DNA of 64,000 nt from Micromonospora sp. WMMA1947 (GTDB lineage: Bacteria; Actinomycetota; Actinomycetes; Mycobacteriales; Micromonosporaceae). The translations under genes and the position numbers were made by a program. Location of the stretch: positions 5,103,001 through 5,167,000 of the forward strand of contig NZ_CP114909.1 in NCBI RefSeq assembly GCF_027497355.1. The letters run 5' to 3'. A model generated the notes under the pieces. It did not search any database. It saw only the letters and a list, made by a program, of their open reading frames with translations, and was not told the DNA's origin. Numbering within the stretch: position 1 is the first letter of the stretch; every line of letters begins with the position of its first letter. Shown here piece after piece: positions 47,299-56,107 of this stretch.

Positions 47299-48090
47299 TT
47301 ACAAGGTCTTCCCGCGCTCCGGCTCACCGGCGGCACGATCGGCCACCACCACGGAGATGCCGTCGAGCACCCGCTGCAGACCGAACTCGAAGGCGTGATC
47401 CGGCCCGTACGCCGCGCCGTGCGCCATCCCGGCGGCGGTACCGACCCGCGCGGCGAGCGGGAAGCTGCCGGCGGTCATGAACTTCTCCAGCCACGGCCCG
47501 TGCGTCTGCCACCACTGGTCGTCGGTCATCCCGGTCTCCCGCTCCAGCTCGACCACGTCCAGCGCGACCCGGGCCGCGTTCTTGGCGTGCCCCAGCACGA
47601 GCGTGAGCACCGCGTCCATCTCCACGTCGTCCAGCCCGATGTCCGCGACGGCGTGCAGTTCGTAGTCGTACTTGGCCAGTACGTTCGGGCCGAGCACCGG
47701 GCGGGTGGTCTCGGCGCGCAGCAGCCACGGGTGGGCCCGGTAGAGCGCGAGATTGTCCCGCGCGATGCGCTCCAGCCGGCCGCGCCAGCCACCCGGCACG
47801 TCGGACGGGCGCGGCAGGTCACCGAGGACGGTGTCCACCATGACGTCCAGGAGTTCCGCCTTGCCCGGCACGTACGTGTAGACGGACATGGTGCCGACGC
47901 CCAGCGCCTCACTGACCCGGCGCATGGTGAGCGCGTCGATGCCCTCGGCGTCGGCGATCTCGACGGCGGTACGCACGATCCGGTCGACGCTCAGACCGGG
48001 ACCGGCGCCACGGCTGGCCGGCTCCCGGGTACGCCAGAGAAGGGCCAGGCTGCGGGCGGGATCGGCCTTGCGCCGGCGCTCCTTCGACAT
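47299..48090 (-). CDS. TetR family transcriptional regulator with TetR_C_1-type ligand domain
   Basis: 263 residues. LSVDRIVRTAVEIADAEGID, ALTMRRVSEALGVGTMSVYT and YVPGKAELLDVMVDTVLGD are the DNA-binding region. The C-terminal domain (NLALYRAHPWLLRAETTRP, FEFGLQRVLDGISVVV) is that of tetracycline-repressor-like proteins. It precedes the YeiH unit on the same strand and is divergent from helR. Target not established. Confidence 0.87.
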   Translation of the reverse strand: MSKERRRKADPARSLALLWRTREPASRGAGPGLSVDRIVRTAVEIADAEGIDALTMRRVSEALGVGTMSVYTYVPGKAELLDVMVDTVLGDLPRPSDVPGGWRGRLERIARDNLALYRAHPWLLRAETTRPVLGPNVLAKYDYELHAVADIGLDDVEMDAVLTLVLGHAKNAARVALDVVELERETGMTDDQWWQTHGPWLEKFMTAGSFPLAARVGTAAGMAHGAAYGPDHAFEFGLQRVLDGISVVVADRAAGEPERGKTL

Positions 48091-48214
48091 GGTGCCGTCA
48101 TCCTACCGGCCGCGCCGGCAGGCGGCCGTCGGCGGGACGCGAAAAAGGCGGCCCGAGAATTGTTCGGGCAAAAAGAATGGCGGGTTCTCCCGCCACTACC
48201 AACATATAGCGCAC

Positions 48215-48239
48215 CCCCGGTCTTGGCGCAAGACCGGGG
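48215..48239. promoter_or_regulatory. RAE-like palindrome upstream of helR
   Basis: CCCCGGTCTTG (48215-48225), GCG, CAAGACCGGGG (48229-48239): a perfect 11-bp inverted repeat with the TTG-N3-CAA core of rifamycin-associated elements. It stands 73 bp before the helR start, just after an AT-rich CATATAG that may be a -10 box. Similarity to the element is from memory and by eye. Confidence 0.55.
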
Positions 48240-48312
48240 TGACGGCGCACAATTGCCGGCCGTAACCCATTGCCGAGCCATTCGAAAAGCCGCGAGGAGC
48301 GGAGGCTCGGCC

Positions 48313-50484
48313 GTGCCCGTGATCGGAGACGAGTTGAATCTGCCTGCCACGAGCGTTTTCGATCTTCCCGAGCGTCTGTCGGCCAAGGCCGACCCGAACC
48401 TGATCGCCGCCGACGAGCGGCACTTCGCGGCCATCGCGGACAGCCTGCGCCGCTCGATCGCCGAGTTGACCGACCGGCTCGACGAGACACGCCGGGCCGC
48501 GGGCGGCCGGGGCCGGCAGGCGGTCGACCGGGACCAGGAGGTGCGGCGGCTGAGCGCGCGCCTGCGTACGCTGCGCCGCTACGGCCTGGACCTGTGCCTG
48601 GGCCGGATGGTCGGCGCGGACGGCGGCGACCCGGTGTACGTGGGCCGGCTCGGCCTGACCGACGGCGCGGGCGGCCGGCTGCTGCTGGACTGGCGCTCCC
48701 CCGCCGCCGAGCCGTTCTTCGGCGCGACCCACGCCGACCCGATGGGCCTGGCCAGCCGCCGCCGGTACCGGTGGAGCCGAGGGCGGATCACCGACTACTG
48801 GGACGAGGTGTTCACCGCCGACGCTCTGGCCGGGCACGCCGCGCTCGACGACCAGTCGGCGTTCATCGCCAGCCTGGGCGCGACCCGGTCGGCGCGCATG
48901 CGTGACGTGCTGGGCACCATCCAGGCCGACCAGGACGCGATCATCCGGGCCGGTTCCCGGGGCGCGCTGGTGGTCGACGGCGGTCCCGGCACCGGCAAGA
49001 CGGTGGTGGCGCTGCACCGCACCGCGTACCTGCTGCACGCCGACCCGCGCCTCGGCGAGCGCCGGGGCGGGGTGCTGGTGGTCGGGCCGCACCAGCCGTA
49101 CCTGAACTACGTCTCCGACGTGCTGCCCAGCCTGGGCGAGGAGGACGTGCAGATCTGCACCCTGGCCGACCTGGTGCCGGAGGGTGCGGCGGCGGCGCCG
49201 GAGACCGACCCGGAGGTGGCCCGGCTGAAGGCCTCGGCGGACGTGGTGCGGGTGGTCGACGCCGCGGTCCGGTTCTACGAGGAGCCGCCCACGACCGGGA
49301 TGACAGTCGGCGTCGGAGACGCCGAGCTGCGGCTCACCGCCGACGACTGGACGACGGCGTTCGAGGCGGCCGGTCCGGGTGTTCCGCACAACGAGGCCCG
49401 TGACGACGTGTGGGAGGAACTGCTCACGATCCTGGTGGAGAAGTACCGGGGGGACGAGCCGGAGGAGGCGGTCCGCCGGGCGCTGGGGGGCGACCGGGAA
49501 CTGGCCACCGCGTTCGGCCGGGCGTGGCCGCTGCTGGACCCGCTCGACGTGGTGGCCGACCTGTGGTCGGTTCCGGCCTACCTGCGCCGGTGCGCACCCT
49601 CGTTGAGCGTCGAGGAGATCCGTACGCTGCGGCGGGCCGACCCCCGGGCCTGGACGGTCGCCGACCTGCCGTGGCTGGACGCGGCCCGGCGGCGCGTCGG
49701 CGACCCGGAGGCGTCGCTGCGGCGGCGCCGTGACGAGGCGGTGCTGGCCGCGCAGCGCGCCGAGATGGACACGGTGGTCGACGCCCTGATCGCGTCGCAC
49801 GCCTACGACGACGGCGAGGGTCTGATGACCATGCTGTACGGCGAGGACATGCGCACCAGCCTGGTCGACGAAAGCGCGCTGAGCGTGGCCGATCCGGACC
49901 TGCTGGCCGGGCCGTTCGCGCACGTCGTGATGGACGAGGCGCAGGAGCTGACCGACGCGCAGTGGCAGATGCTGCTGGCGCGCTGCCCGTCGCGCAGCTT
50001 CACCGTGGTCGGTGACCGGGCGCAGGCGCGGCACGGGTTCACCGAGTCGTGGCCGCAGCGGCTCACCCGGGTCGGCCTCGACCGGGTCGAGGTGGCGACG
50101 CTGACCGTCAACTACCGCACCCCGGCGCAGGTGATGGCGGCGGCCGAGCCGGTGATCCGGGCCGTGCTCCCGGATGCCAACGTGCCCACGTCCATCCGCG
50201 ACGGCGCCCCGGTGCGGTACGGCGCCCGCGCCGAGCTGCGCGCGGTGGTGGACGGCTGGCTCACCGCCCACGGTGAGGGCGTCGCGTGCGTCATCGGCGA
50301 TCCCGGGTTCCCGGCGACGGACCGGGTCCGGTCCCTGAGCCCCGTACTGGCCAAGGGGCTGGAGTTCGACCTGGTGGTGCTGGTCGACCCGGAGTCGTTC
50401 GGCGACGGGATCGCCGGCGCGGTGGACCGGTACGTCGCGATGACCCGGGCCACCGGCCAGTTGGTCGTGCTCACCGGTCCGTGA
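48313..50484 (+). CDS. helR: RNA polymerase recycling motor ATPase HelR
   Basis: 723 residues. HelD/UvrD-like SF1 motor: SAKADPNLIAADERHFAAIA near the N-terminus, Walker A VDGGPGTGKTVVALHRTAYL (about 220-239), DEAQ motif FAHVVMDEAQELTDAQWQML, VVGDRAQARHG, LTVNYRTP and YVAMTRATGQLVVLT. HelR proteins free stalled or rifamycin-bound RNA polymerase and give rifamycin tolerance in Streptomyces and mycobacteria. GTG 48313 follows GGAGG by seven nt. No rifamycin-modifying enzyme is adjacent. Confidence 0.88.
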   Translation: MPVIGDELNLPATSVFDLPERLSAKADPNLIAADERHFAAIADSLRRSIAELTDRLDETRRAAGGRGRQAVDRDQEVRRLSARLRTLRRYGLDLCLGRMVGADGGDPVYVGRLGLTDGAGGRLLLDWRSPAAEPFFGATHADPMGLASRRRYRWSRGRITDYWDEVFTADALAGHAALDDQSAFIASLGATRSARMRDVLGTIQADQDAIIRAGSRGALVVDGGPGTGKTVVALHRTAYLLHADPRLGERRGGVLVVGPHQPYLNYVSDVLPSLGEEDVQICTLADLVPEGAAAAPETDPEVARLKASADVVRVVDAAVRFYEEPPTTGMTVGVGDAELRLTADDWTTAFEAAGPGVPHNEARDDVWEELLTILVEKYRGDEPEEAVRRALGGDRELATAFGRAWPLLDPLDVVADLWSVPAYLRRCAPSLSVEEIRTLRRADPRAWTVADLPWLDAARRRVGDPEASLRRRRDEAVLAAQRAEMDTVVDALIASHAYDDGEGLMTMLYGEDMRTSLVDESALSVADPDLLAGPFAHVVMDEAQELTDAQWQMLLARCPSRSFTVVGDRAQARHGFTESWPQRLTRVGLDRVEVATLTVNYRTPAQVMAAAEPVIRAVLPDANVPTSIRDGAPVRYGARAELRAVVDGWLTAHGEGVACVIGDPGFPATDRVRSLSPVLAKGLEFDLVVLVDPESFGDGIAGAVDRYVAMTRATGQLVVLTGP

Positions 50485-50490
50485 CCGGCG

Positions 50491-50521
50491 CCCCGGGGGC
50501 GGCCGCGCGCCGCCCCCGGGG
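50491..50521. terminator. Bidirectional terminator after helR
   Basis: 13-bp perfect stem (50491-50503 with 50509-50521), 5-nt loop, between the convergent helR and ABC permease genes. Confidence 0.8.
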
Positions 50522-50528
50522 CCCCGGC

Positions 50529-51338
50529 TCAGCGGCTCAGCGCCCGGTAGCGGCGCAGCGACAGCGGCAGGAACACCGCGACCAGCGCCAGCGGCCAGAG
50601 CACCGCCAGCAGCGGGTGATGCGCCGCCACCCACGAGTCGCCGCCCCAGCCGGGGTTGCCGAACAGCTCCCGGGTGGCGCCGACCGTGGCGGACAGCGGA
50701 TTCCACTCGGCGACCGCGCCCAGCCACGCGGGCATCGTGGACGGCGCCACGAACGCGCTGGACAGGAAGCCGAGCGGGAACTCCAGCGTCTGCACGGCGG
50801 TGACCGCGCTCTGCCCCTTCACCGTCAGGCCGAGGAAAATGCCCACCCAGACCAGCGCGAACCGCAGCAGCAGGATCAGCCCGAACGCGGCGAGCGTGTC
50901 GCCCAGGTCGCCGCGCGCCCGCCAGCCGACGGCCAGGCCGACGAGCAGCATGACGGCGAGCGTCACCACCGCGAACATCAGGTCGGCCACAGCGCGGCCG
51001 AGCAGCGGCGCCAGCCGCGACACCGGCATGCACCGCAGCCGGTCGGTGACGCCCCGGTCCAGGTCCGCCGAGACCGCCATGGTGGTCATGCTGATGCCGA
51101 AGACCATGGTCATGGCGAACATGCCGGGCATCAGGAACTCCCGGTAGCTGCCGCCGCCCGGCACCTGGAGCGCGCCGCCGAACAGGTACGCGAACATCAG
51201 CACCATCAGGATGTCGAAGCCCAGCGAGCCGATCAGCGGCCCGGGCTCGCGCCGCCAGTGCGCCAGCGCACGCCCGGTGAGCGTCAGGCCGTCACCGGCC
51301 AGGGACGGACGCCGGGCCGGGTTCACCGTCGCGGTCAC
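50529..51338 (-). CDS. ABC-2 type exporter permease (DrrB-like)
   Basis: 269 residues, about six spans. LMFAYLFGGALQVPGGGSYR, EFLMPGMFAMTMVFGISMTT, DRGVTDRLRCMPVSR and FPLGFLSSAFVAPSTMPAWL are typical of DrrB/daunorubicin-type exporters. It starts on an ATGA-type overlap with its ATPase gene. Substrate unknown; no biosynthetic cluster adjoins. Confidence 0.88.
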   Translation of the reverse strand: MTATVNPARRPSLAGDGLTLTGRALAHWRREPGPLIGSLGFDILMVLMFAYLFGGALQVPGGGSYREFLMPGMFAMTMVFGISMTTMAVSADLDRGVTDRLRCMPVSRLAPLLGRAVADLMFAVVTLAVMLLVGLAVGWRARGDLGDTLAAFGLILLLRFALVWVGIFLGLTVKGQSAVTAVQTLEFPLGFLSSAFVAPSTMPAWLGAVAEWNPLSATVGATRELFGNPGWGGDSWVAAHHPLLAVLWPLALVAVFLPLSLRRYRALSR

Positions 51339-52303
51339 GCGGTCACCTCCACGCCGGTACGGGCGGCGGCCGACGCGCCGGTGAGCTGGAGGAACACCTC
51401 GTCCAGAGTGGGCCGGCGCAGCGCCACGTCGGCCACGACCACGCCGTCGGCGTCCAGCGCGCGCAGCACCTCGGTGAGCGCGCCGGCCCGGTCGCCGACC
51501 TGGGCGCTGACCGCCCGCCGGTCCGGATCAAGCGCCGGTTCGGCCACGGCGACCGCGCGCAGCCGGGCGGCGGCGGTGGCCAGGTCGGCGGCGTCGCGGA
51601 CGACCAGGTCGATCCGGTCGCCGCCGAGGCGGGACTTGAGCGCATCAGGGGTGCCCTCGGCGATCACCCGCCCGGCGTCGAGCACGCAGACGCGGTCGGC
51701 CAGCTGGTCGGCCTCGTCCAGGTACTGCGTGGTCAGCAACACCGTGGTGCCGGCGCGTACCAGGTCCCGTACCGCCTCCCACACCTCGTTGCGCCCGCGC
51801 GGGTCCAGCGCCGTGGTCGGCTCGTCGAGGAACAGCACCGACGGCGCGAGGATCATGCCTGCGGCCAGGTCGAGGCGGCGGCGCATGCCACCGGAGTACG
51901 TGCGGACCGGCCGTCCGCCCGCGTCGGCGAGCCCGAACCGGTCGAGCAGTTCGGTGGCCCGCCGTCGCGCAGCGGCCCGGTCCAGGTGGAACAGGCGCCC
52001 GAAGATCACCAGGCTCTCCCGGCCGCTCAGTGCCTCGTCCACCGCCGGGTGCTGGCCGACCAGGCCGATGCGGTGACGCACCCGGTCGGCCTGCCCCGCC
52101 ACGTCGTAGCCGGCCACCTCGGCCCGCCCGGCGTCGAAGCGCAGCAGCGTGGCCAGGATGCGCACGGCTGTGGTCTTGCCCGCCCCGTTCGGGCCGAGCA
52201 GCCCGCACACGGTGCCCGGCGGCACCCGCAGGTCGAAGCCGTCCAGCGCCACGTTGTCCCCGTACCGCTTGCGCAGGCCCTCCGCGAGGATTGCGTGTTC
52301 CAC
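51335..52303 (-). CDS. ABC exporter ATP-binding protein (DrrA-like)
   Basis: 322 residues. Walker A GLLGPNGAGKTTAVRILATL, signature YSGGMRRRLDLAAGMI, Walker [36 protein letters not shown]. The C-terminal RRPTLDEVFLQLTG is DrrA-type. GTG 52303 has GGAGGGGGAC upstream; the in-frame extension to 52342 is unlikely. Confidence 0.88.
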   Translation of the reverse strand: MEHAILAEGLRKRYGDNVALDGFDLRVPPGTVCGLLGPNGAGKTTAVRILATLLRFDAGRAEVAGYDVAGQADRVRHRIGLVGQHPAVDEALSGRESLVIFGRLFHLDRAAARRRATELLDRFGLADAGGRPVRTYSGGMRRRLDLAAGMILAPSVLFLDEPTTALDPRGRNEVWEAVRDLVRAGTTVLLTTQYLDEADQLADRVCVLDAGRVIAEGTPDALKSRLGGDRIDLVVRDAADLATAAARLRAVAVAEPALDPDRRAVSAQVGDRAGALTEVLRALDADGVVVADVALRRPTLDEVFLQLTGASAAARTGVEVTA

Positions 52304-52333
52304 GTCTGTCCCCCTCCGTTGACGACGGCCACT

Positions 52334-52347
52334 AACGTACAACGTAC
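52334..52347. promoter_or_regulatory. Tandem AACGTAC repeat in the DrrA-like promoter
   Basis: Two consecutive AACGTAC heptamers within TAACGTACAACGTACGGTA, 31 bp before the DrrA-like start. The pattern resembles operators of TetR-type regulators of drug exporters; no such regulator is adjacent. Confidence 0.35.
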
Positions 52348-52369
52348 GGTAGGGCGTCCGCCAACGGAT

Positions 52370-53017
52370 TCAGTCGACCACGCGGTGCTCCCACGCCCAG
52401 ACCGCGATCTCGGTACGGTTGCGCAGGCCGAGCTTCGTCTGCACCGCGGAGACGTGGCTCTTGACGGTGCTCAGCGAGATGAACAGCTCGGCACCGATCT
52501 CCAGGTTGGTGCGGCCCCGGGCGATCTCGCGCACCACCTCGACCTCCCGCTCGGACAACGCCGGGCGGCGGTCGTCGCGGGATGGTGCGGGCGGGGTCAG
52601 GTGGCGCAGCAGCCGGACCGTCACCGACGGGGAGACCAGCGCGTCGCCCTGGTGCGCCGCCCGGACCGCCTCCACCAGCAGGGCCGGTCCGGCGTCCTTG
52701 AGCAGGAACCCGGCCGCTCCCCCGCGCAACGCGCCGTAGACGTACTCGTCCAGGTCGAACGTGGTGACCACGACGACCCGCAGTGGGTCGGCCACCTCGG
52801 GCCCGGCGAGCGCCCGGGTCACCTGGAGCCCGTCGAGCCGCGGCATCCGGATGTCCACCAGGCAGACATCGGGACGCAGCCGGCGGGCCTGGGCGACCGC
52901 GTCGACGCCGTCGGACGCCTCGGCCACCACTGTGATGTCGGGCTGGTCCTCCAGGATGAGCCGCAGCCCGCCGCGCACCATCGCCTGGTCGTCGGCGAGC
53001 AGCACCCGGATCGCCAT
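52370..53017 (-). CDS. NarL/LuxR-type response regulator
   Basis: 215 residues. Receiver domain with acidic pair in VLLADDQAMVRGGL, phospho-acceptor Asp in CLVDIRMPRLDG, and Lys in FLLKDAGPALL; then a LuxR helix-turn-helix (LSEREVEVVREIARGRTNLE, FISLSTVKSHVSAVQTKLGL). Its ATG overlaps the stop of the kinase gene, so they form one two-component pair. Confidence 0.92.
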   Translation of the reverse strand: MAIRVLLADDQAMVRGGLRLILEDQPDITVVAEASDGVDAVAQARRLRPDVCLVDIRMPRLDGLQVTRALAGPEVADPLRVVVVTTFDLDEYVYGALRGGAAGFLLKDAGPALLVEAVRAAHQGDALVSPSVTVRLLRHLTPPAPSRDDRRPALSEREVEVVREIARGRTNLEIGAELFISLSTVKSHVSAVQTKLGLRNRTEIAVWAWEHRVVD

Positions 53018-54135
53018 CACTGCCGCCCGCACGGCACGGAGGCCCGCACCGACCACCCGGCGCCGGGGCGCGGTCCGGCGTGCAGCGTGCCGCCGAGGGC
53101 CTCGACGCGCTCCCGCAGGCCGATCAGTCCGTATCCGCCCCGGGACTCGGCGGGCGCGCCGGACGCGTCGTCGGTCACCTCGACAACCACCGCGTCCGGC
53201 TCCCGCACCACGTCCACAGTGACCTGCCCGGCGTGCGGGGCGTGACGGGCCACGTTGGTCAGCGCCTCCCGGACGATCCGGTGCACGGTGCTGGTGACCT
53301 CCGGCGGCCAGGCCGTCTCCTCCGGTAGCCACAGCCGCACCGGCGGGCCCTGCCGGCGGAACCGCTCGACCAGCTCCTCGATCTGCTCGGTCCCGGCCGA
53401 GGCCGGGGGCGCGTCGGCGGTGTCGCGCAGCACCCCGACCAGGCGGCGCATGGCCCGCAGCGCCTCGCCGCCGGCCGCCTCGATCCCGGCCAGCGACGCC
53501 GTGGCGCGCGCCGGATCACGCCGCCCGACCAGGTGGGCGGCCTGCGCCTGCACCACGATGCCGGTGACGTGGTGGGCCACCACGTCGTGTAGTTCCCGGG
53601 CCAACTCCAGGCGCTCGTCGCGGCGTACCCGCTCGGCCGTGGCCCGGGCCCGCTCGTCGAGCAGCCGCAGCGTGAGCCCGGTGGCGGCGCCGCCGAGCCA
53701 GCACAGGGCGTTGAGCGCGACCACCCCGGAACCGCCCGCGCCCGGCCGGGCCGCCGCCCACGCCCCGGCCGCCACCGCGAGGCCACCGGCGGCGATCAGT
53801 CCGGCGGGCAGCGGCGGCAACGCGCGTACCGCCGATCCGACCAGGACCGCCGACGCCAGCGCCAGCGCGGGCCCCGGCTCGGTCGGCAGGTCGGCCAGCC
53901 GGGCGGCGGCGACCACCGACGCGGTGACGACGAGGCCGGCGGTGGCGGTGACGACGCGCTGCCTGTGGCGTACCAGAGCGAGCACGCCGACCACGACGGC
54001 GGCCGCGCCGCCGGCGAGCCAGTACCGCAGGCCCCAGCTCGCGGCGATCGCCACCGCCTGGACGCCGATCGCGGCGAGCAGCACCACGGCGAGTCCCGCC
54101 GTCGCCGCCACCCGGGTGAGCCGTTCGGTAGCCAT
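53017..54135 (-). CDS. Two-component sensor histidine kinase (NarL-partner, HisKA_3 type)
   Basis: 372 residues. Several N-terminal transmembrane helices, then the HisKA_3 dimerisation helix with the phospho-acceptor in ELARELHDVVAHHVTGIVVQ, and a HATPase domain (HRIVREALTNVARHAP, GGYGLIGLRERVEALGG). Short extracellular loops suggest sensing within the membrane. ATG 54135 follows TAGCGT by seven bases. It is divergent from an ABC exporter pair, the probable target. Confidence 0.9.
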   Translation of the reverse strand: MATERLTRVAATAGLAVVLLAAIGVQAVAIAASWGLRYWLAGGAAAVVVGVLALVRHRQRVVTATAGLVVTASVVAAARLADLPTEPGPALALASAVLVGSAVRALPPLPAGLIAAGGLAVAAGAWAAARPGAGGSGVVALNALCWLGGAATGLTLRLLDERARATAERVRRDERLELARELHDVVAHHVTGIVVQAQAAHLVGRRDPARATASLAGIEAAGGEALRAMRRLVGVLRDTADAPPASAGTEQIEELVERFRRQGPPVRLWLPEETAWPPEVTSTVHRIVREALTNVARHAPHAGQVTVDVVREPDAVVVEVTDDASGAPAESRGGYGLIGLRERVEALGGTLHAGPRPGAGWSVRASVPCGRQ

Positions 54136-54148
54136 GCCCAGCACGCTA
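54136..54148 (-). promoter_or_regulatory. Leaderless-type promoter of the histidine kinase
   Basis: Minus-strand TAGCGT (54148-54143), seven bases, then ATG 54135. Confidence 0.45.
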
Positions 54149-54253
54149 GGAGATCGACGGCCGGGCCGAACCGGCCGAAAGGAGGGTCCGTCGCGCGCCG
54201 GACCCTGCTCCGGACCGATGCCCGCCGGTCCCGGCGTGCCCAGGATGAGCAGC

Positions 54254-55087
54254 ATGCATCCACCACTCGCCCTGCACGCCGAGCGGCTGACCAAACGGTA
54301 CGGCCGCCGCACCGCGCTTGCCGACTGCGACCTGAGCGTCCCGCGCGGGCACGTGGTCGGCCTGGTCGGCCCCAACGGCGCCGGCAAGTCCACGCTGCTG
54401 CAACTGGCCTGTGGGCTGATCGCACCCACCTCGGGTTCGCTGACGGTGCTCGGCTCGCCGCCGGCCGCCGACGCCGCGCACCTGGCCCGGGTCGGTTTCG
54501 TCGCCCAGGACACACCGGTCTACGCCTCCCTCACCGTCGCCGAGCACCTGCGGATGGGCGCGTGGCTCAACCCGTCCTGGGACGCGGCGCTGGCCGGGCG
54601 GCGGATCGACGAGGTGGGCCTCGATCCGGCGCAGAAGGCGGGCCGGCTCTCCGGCGGCCAGCGCGCGCAACTGGCTCTCGCGCTGGCCGCCGCGAAGCGT
54701 CCCGAGCTGCTGATCCTCGACGAGCCGGCCGCCGCGCTGGACCCCCTCGCGCGCCGCGAGTTCATGCACGGCCTGGCCGGTTTCGTGCGGGAACTCGGCG
54801 CCGGGGCGGTGCTCTCCTCGCACCTGCTCGGCGACGTGGCGCAGGTCTGCGACCACCTGGTCGTGCTCTGCGCCGCCCGCGTCCAGGTGGCCGGACCGGT
54901 CCCGGACCTGCTCGCCACGCACCACCGGACCGCCGCCGCGCCCGCCGGGGCCGAGGTGGTCTGGGCCGAGCCCGGCCGCGTCGTGGTCCGGGGCCCGGCG
55001 GTACGCGACGGCGCGCCCGTCACGCTGGAGGAGCTGGTCCTGGCGTACCTTTCCCGGGCCGCCGCCCGCCCGGCGGTGACCAGGTGA
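54254..55087 (+). CDS. ABC exporter ATP-binding protein
   Basis: 277 residues. Walker A GLVGPNGAGKSTLLQLACGL, signature LSGGQRAQLALALAAAK, Walker B LLILDEPAAALDPLARREFM, switch SSHLLGDVAQVCDHL. ATG 54254 has AGGA nine nt upstream; ATG 54245 is also in frame. The stop overlaps the permease GTG. Divergent from the two-component genes, which probably regulate it. Confidence 0.87.
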   Translation: MHPPLALHAERLTKRYGRRTALADCDLSVPRGHVVGLVGPNGAGKSTLLQLACGLIAPTSGSLTVLGSPPAADAAHLARVGFVAQDTPVYASLTVAEHLRMGAWLNPSWDAALAGRRIDEVGLDPAQKAGRLSGGQRAQLALALAAAKRPELLILDEPAAALDPLARREFMHGLAGFVRELGAGAVLSSHLLGDVAQVCDHLVVLCAARVQVAGPVPDLLATHHRTAAAPAGAEVVWAEPGRVVVRGPAVRDGAPVTLEELVLAYLSRAAARPAVTR

Positions 55088-56055
55088 TCCGGCTGACGCT
55101 GCGGCAGTTCCGCCTCCCGGCGCTCGCCGGCGCGGTCCTGCTGGTGCTGGCCGCCGCCTACCTGCTGCGCCTCGGCACGGACATCCGGGCCGTACCGGAT
55201 CCGGCCCGGCTGCCCGGCCGGTACGGGCAGACGATGCTGTTCCTCGCCGGCGGGTTCGCGCTGGTGCCCGCGCTGATCGGCGCGTTCTGGGGCGCGCCGC
55301 TGGTGGCCCGGGAACTGGAACAGGGCACGCACCGGCTGGTGTGGAACCAGAGCGTGCCGCGCCGCCGCTGGCTGGCGGTCAAGCTCGCCGTGCTGTCGGC
55401 CGCCGCCGCGCTCGTCGCCGGGCTGCTCGGCGCGCTGCTGACCTGGGCGGCCTCGCCCGTCGACCGGGTCGCGGGCGACCGGTTCAGCACCGTGCTGTTC
55501 GGCGCGCGGGGCGTCGCGCCGGTCGGGTACGCCGTGTTCGGCCTCGTCCTCGGCGTGGTGGCCGGGCTGCTGCTGCGCCGCACCCTGCCGGCCATGGCGG
55601 TGGTGTTCCTGGCCGTGGTCGTGGTGCAGCTGGCGGTGCCGAACCTGCTGCGCCCGCACTACCTGCCGCCGGAGCGGGTCACCGTGCCGATGACCGCGGA
55701 GGCGGTCAACCGGGCCCGCAACCTGGGCAGCATCACCGGCTCACCGGTCGTCGGCGGGCTGGACGTACCGGGTGCGTGGGTCACCGACATCAGCCCGCTG
55801 CGTACCGCCGACGGGCGGCAGCTCTCCGACGCCGCGTTCGGCACCTGTTTCCGCGAGCCGCCGCGCACCGGCGCCACCGGCACGTTCGGTGACACGGCGG
55901 TCTGTCTCGGCGCGCTCGACCTGCACGTGGACATGGCCTACCAGCCGAACCGCCGGTTCTGGGCGTTCCAGTGGATCGAGCTGGCGCTCCACCTCGGCGC
56001 GGCCGGTCTGCTGGCGGCGCTCGGCCTGTGGCACGTACGGAGACGGGCCGGCTGA
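55084..56055 (+). CDS. ABC-2 type permease of the exporter
   Basis: 323 residues. An N-terminal helix, a large extracellular stretch and several membrane spans; LVARELEQGTHRLVWNQSVP and RRRWLAVKLAVLSAAAALVA are typical of actinomycete ABC-2 permeases. The late extracellular segment (GTCFREPPRTGATGTFGD) has a Cys pair. GTGA overlap with the ATPase gene. Substrate unknown. Confidence 0.82.
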   Translation: MIRLTLRQFRLPALAGAVLLVLAAAYLLRLGTDIRAVPDPARLPGRYGQTMLFLAGGFALVPALIGAFWGAPLVARELEQGTHRLVWNQSVPRRRWLAVKLAVLSAAAALVAGLLGALLTWAASPVDRVAGDRFSTVLFGARGVAPVGYAVFGLVLGVVAGLLLRRTLPAMAVVFLAVVVVQLAVPNLLRPHYLPPERVTVPMTAEAVNRARNLGSITGSPVVGGLDVPGAWVTDISPLRTADGRQLSDAAFGTCFREPPRTGATGTFGDTAVCLGALDLHVDMAYQPNRRFWAFQWIELALHLGAAGLLAALGLWHVRRRAG

Positions 56056-56070
56056 GCGGACGGGGGCGGA

Positions 56071-56101
56071 CGGTCCGGGCGCCTTACGCGCGCCCGGACC
56101 G
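56071..56101. terminator. Bidirectional terminator hairpin
   Basis: 12-bp perfect stem (56071-56082 with 56090-56101), 7-nt loop, between convergent genes. Confidence 0.75.
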
Positions 56102-56107
56102 CCGTAC

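Noticed and set aside
50529..56055. A natural-product biosynthetic cluster around the two ABC exporters and the two-component genes.
   Set aside because: No synthase, synthetase or tailoring genes are present between or beside them.
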